From Vibrio sp. JC009 (GTDB taxonomy: Bacteria > Pseudomonadota > Gammaproteobacteria > Enterobacterales > Vibrionaceae), in the NCBI RefSeq assembly GCF_029016485.1, contig NZ_CP092106.1, positions 1,364,001 through 1,428,000 of the forward strand: DNA of 64,000 nt. Reading direction: 5' to 3'. Shown piece by piece: positions 62,050 through 64,000 of this stretch (position 1 is the first letter of the stretch; every line of letters begins with the position of its first letter). The notes under the pieces are model-generated. The model did not search any database. It was not told the origin of the DNA and worked only from the letters and a program-made list of their open reading frames with translations. The translations under genes and the position numbers were made by a program.

Positions 62050-62068
62050 TAGTTTTGTAGGGGTATGT

Positions 62069-62494
62069 ATGTCGGAAAGCAGATCGTTAGATAGCCTGTT
62101 TCAGTTAGTTCACCTGTTAAAGCGCCAATACCAAAATAAAATGGAGCAGCTTGATATTGGAATTACTCCAATGCATATGGGGGTTCTTAAAGTGATCAGG
62201 AGAAATCCACAATGCACCGCGATAGACGTTTCGAATTTCCTGAATCGTGATAAGTCTCAGGTTACCCGCCTGCTTAATTCTCTGATTAAAGACGGTATTA
62301 TCGAAAAGGAACTCAATCCGGCTGATAAGCGCAGTCATTACCTGCGTATTACATCAAGTGGCGAAAAGATCATGGAGCAGATTGCGGGAGTTGATAGCCA
62401 GATGGATCAGCTAATCACAAAAAACCTTAGCCCTGAAGAGCTGGAAGAGTTTCAGCGTCTTGCCGGAAAAGTGGCTAAGGGACTGCGTGATTAG
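62069..62494 (+). CDS. MarR-family transcriptional regulator
   Basis: 141 residues from ATG 62069 (GTAGGGGT upstream); the frame open from TTG 62015 would pass through the operator. Winged helix: ITPMHMGVLKVIRRNPQCTAIDVSNFLNRDKSQVTRLLNSLIKDGIIEKELNPADKRSHYLRITSSGEKIM (about 39-110), with the MarR wing DKRSHYLRIT. The flanking dimer helices contain SLDSLFQLVHLLKRQYQNKMEQL and LSPEELEEFQRLAGKVAKGL. It is divergent from the DUF2798-like gene and most likely represses both through the 62014 site. The effector is unknown. Confidence 0.9.
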   Translation: MSESRSLDSLFQLVHLLKRQYQNKMEQLDIGITPMHMGVLKVIRRNPQCTAIDVSNFLNRDKSQVTRLLNSLIKDGIIEKELNPADKRSHYLRITSSGEKIMEQIAGVDSQMDQLITKNLSPEELEEFQRLAGKVAKGLRD

Positions 62495-62498
62495 CCAA

Positions 62499-62532
62499 AG
62501 CCCCTGAGTGTCTCATTGTTAATTTAGGGGCT
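62499..62532 (+). terminator. Possible terminator of the marR gene
   Basis: AGCCCCT at 62499-62505 and AGGGGCT at 62526-62532 form a 7-bp stem with a 20-nt loop, overlapping the kinase gene end by two bases. No T-run. Moderate support. Confidence 0.45.
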
Positions 62533-64000
62533 ATCTATTTTGAGCTATCCACTTTGATAAGGCAGCAAACAGGATTTCCGGAAGTATCGGTTTAGTCACA
62601 ATATCGTCTGCTCCCGCATCCAGACATTTTTGCTTTTCTTGCTCCATTGCATAAGCGGTCATTGCAATAATAGGAAGCTCCTGAGAAGAGTAGGTCTCCC
62701 GGATTAGTTTCATGGCCTGATATCCATCCATTTCGGGCATCTGTATATCCATAAGGATCGCATCAAAGCCGGTGGTGCCCATTGCTGCCTCAACGGCTTC
62801 TTTCCCATTTTCAGCAAGTACAACATCAATTCCCTGGCTTTTCAGTAATGCGATAGCCACAGTCTGGTTGACCTTGTTATCCTCCACCAGCAGAACCTGA
62901 GTCCCCTGAAATGCGCCTTCTGTGGATTGGTTTGTGTCTGATGCTGCTTGTTGGTTTTTGGGTTTCACCGGAGCTTCTTTTGCTAAACAAACCGTAAAGC
63001 TGAAACAGCTGCCTTTTCCGGGTTCACTGGTTACCGAGATGCTTCCACCCATCATCTCAACCAAACTCTTACTGATATTCAGTCCAAGACCTGTGCCACC
63101 ATATTTTCGTGTTGTCGATCCATCTGCTTGATTAAACGCCTGAAACAGTTTTTCTTTGTGTTCCGGGCTGATACCTATTCCTGAATCAATAACCTCAAAA
63201 TGAAGCCGGGTCTGTTCGTCGTCCCCCGTGTTTTCGGCTGAAGTCTGCTCTTGTACTCTGACAAGTACTTGCCCCGCTTCAGTGAACTTGATGGCATTGC
63301 CTACAAGGTTAATCAGTATTTGCCCCAGGCGCATCGGATCACCAACAAGATGCCGGGGTACCCTGGAGTCTATTTCAATCTCAAATGATAACCCTTTATT
63401 TTCAGCATCAATAGAAACCAGGCTGCGCAGCTTTTTCAGTAAATCATCCAGAGAAAAGCTGACCTTTTCTATCTGCAACTTACCCGCCTCGATTTTAGAA
63501 GAGTCCAGTATGTCGTTAATGATGCCTAAAAGTGATACTGCAGCGCCTTCTATTTTGGTCAGGTAGTCATGCTGGATGCGGGTGAGTTCGGTATTCAGAG
63601 TGAGATTCGAAAGGCCGATAATGGCATTCATTGGTGTGCGTATTTCATGGCTCATATTGGCAAGGAAATTACTTTTTGCCTGATCTGAGCGCTCCGCCTT
63701 TTCCTTCATGGCTTCCAGCTCTTTATAGCTCTTTTCAAGCTCCTCCCTGGTGCTGACCTCTTCGCTGATATCGTCAAATGACCAGATAACAAAGTTGCCG
63801 GCTTCTGTTTCAAGAGGCATGCCTGTTAACTTTACCCAAAACAGGGAACCATCACTCTTTTTATACAGCAGCTCATTGCTCTCAATGGAGCCGTCCCGCG
63901 TCTCTTCAAAGGCTTTTGCATACCGGCTGAAGTGCTCTCCGGTTGGTGTCAGAATGACGGTTTTTTTGCCTACAATCTCTTTAAGCGCGTAACCGAACAT
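62531..64000 (-). CDS. Hybrid histidine kinase (PAS, HisKA, HATPase, receiver), N terminus outside the window
   Basis: 489 residues visible; the gene continues beyond 64000, so its start is not seen. Order: the C-terminal part of a PAS fold ([29 protein letters not shown], residues 1-80), a short coiled coil, then HisKA with His118 in [17 protein letters not shown]. The ATPase domain has N box [10 protein letters not shown], then [36 protein letters not shown]. The receiver has Asp418 in [13 protein letters not shown]. No Hpt domain follows, so phosphate would pass to an external Hpt protein. It converges with marR. Further sensing domains may lie upstream of the window. Confidence 0.9.
   Translation of the reverse strand: MFGYALKEIVGKKTVILTPTGEHFSRYAKAFEETRDGSIESNELLYKKSDGSLFWVKLTGMPLETEAGNFVIWSFDDISEEVSTREELEKSYKELEAMKEKAERSDQAKSNFLANMSHEIRTPMNAIIGLSNLTLNTELTRIQHDYLTKIEGAAVSLLGIINDILDSSKIEAGKLQIEKVSFSLDDLLKKLRSLVSIDAENKGLSFEIEIDSRVPRHLVGDPMRLGQILINLVGNAIKFTEAGQVLVRVQEQTSAENTGDDEQTRLHFEVIDSGIGISPEHKEKLFQAFNQADGSTTRKYGGTGLGLNISKSLVEMMGGSISVTSEPGKGSCFSFTVCLAKEAPVKPKNQQAASDTNQSTEGAFQGTQVLLVEDNKVNQTVAIALLKSQGIDVVLAENGKEAVEAAMGTTGFDAILMDIQMPEMDGYQAMKLIRETYSSQELPIIAMTAYAMEQEKQKCLDAGADDIVTKPILPEILFAALSKWIAQNR

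Overview
The window looks like chromosomal DNA of a Vibrionaceae bacterium, most likely a Vibrio. The grounds are recognisable Vibrio-type genes (panP, fabV with the Y-x8-K motif, hexR, a tfoX-family competence regulator, a DUF2860-type porin) and several palindromic intergenic repeats typical of the family. All family assignments come from reading the translated sequence and from memory of relatives; no database search was possible. The species cannot be named.

Layout. 0-17.5 kb: the tail of a secreted amylase-like protein, ybjT, a MATE exporter, an Att-type ABC operon (ATPase, FtsX permease, lipocalin-like protein), nhaA, a fatty-acid block (psrA-like repressor with its own operator, fadE, fabV), ybjL, grxA and an iron-dependent alcohol dehydrogenase. 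17.5-24.2 kb: hexR, panP, a small periplasmic protein, a MITE-like palindrome, lysO, an HDOD protein, and tfoX with a structured leader. 24.3-29.9 kb: a five-gene YejABE-like peptide importer with two separate ATPases. 30-45.8 kb: a small outer-membrane barrel, a histidine kinase/response regulator pair, a DUF945 protein, serC, bacteriohemerythrin, cydDC and trxB, a lipoprotein, and a split B12-dependent (class II) ribonucleotide reductase (nrdJa/nrdJb) under paired NrdR boxes.

46-62.5 kb is more accessory in character. It has three NTF2/SnoaL-like small proteins around an unusual dienelactone-hydrolase-like lipoprotein. It also has a compact RND efflux operon that carries its own two-component system and is followed by a convergent outer-membrane protein. 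A LysR gene is divergent from an Asp-nucleophile hydrolase. An IS110-family (IS1111-group) insertion sequence splits a REP-like palindrome, and a MarR-family gene faces a DUF2798-like membrane protein across a perfect operator. The window ends inside a PAS/hybrid histidine kinase.

The most informative non-coding signals are the tfoX leader hairpin, the PsrA-type operator on a near-consensus promoter, the NrdR box pair on the nrdJ promoter, the hairpin at the 5' end of the IS that buries the transposase ribosome-binding site, and the IS 3' tail that probably encodes its guide RNA. I saw no tRNA, rRNA, CRISPR array, prophage or classic defence island.
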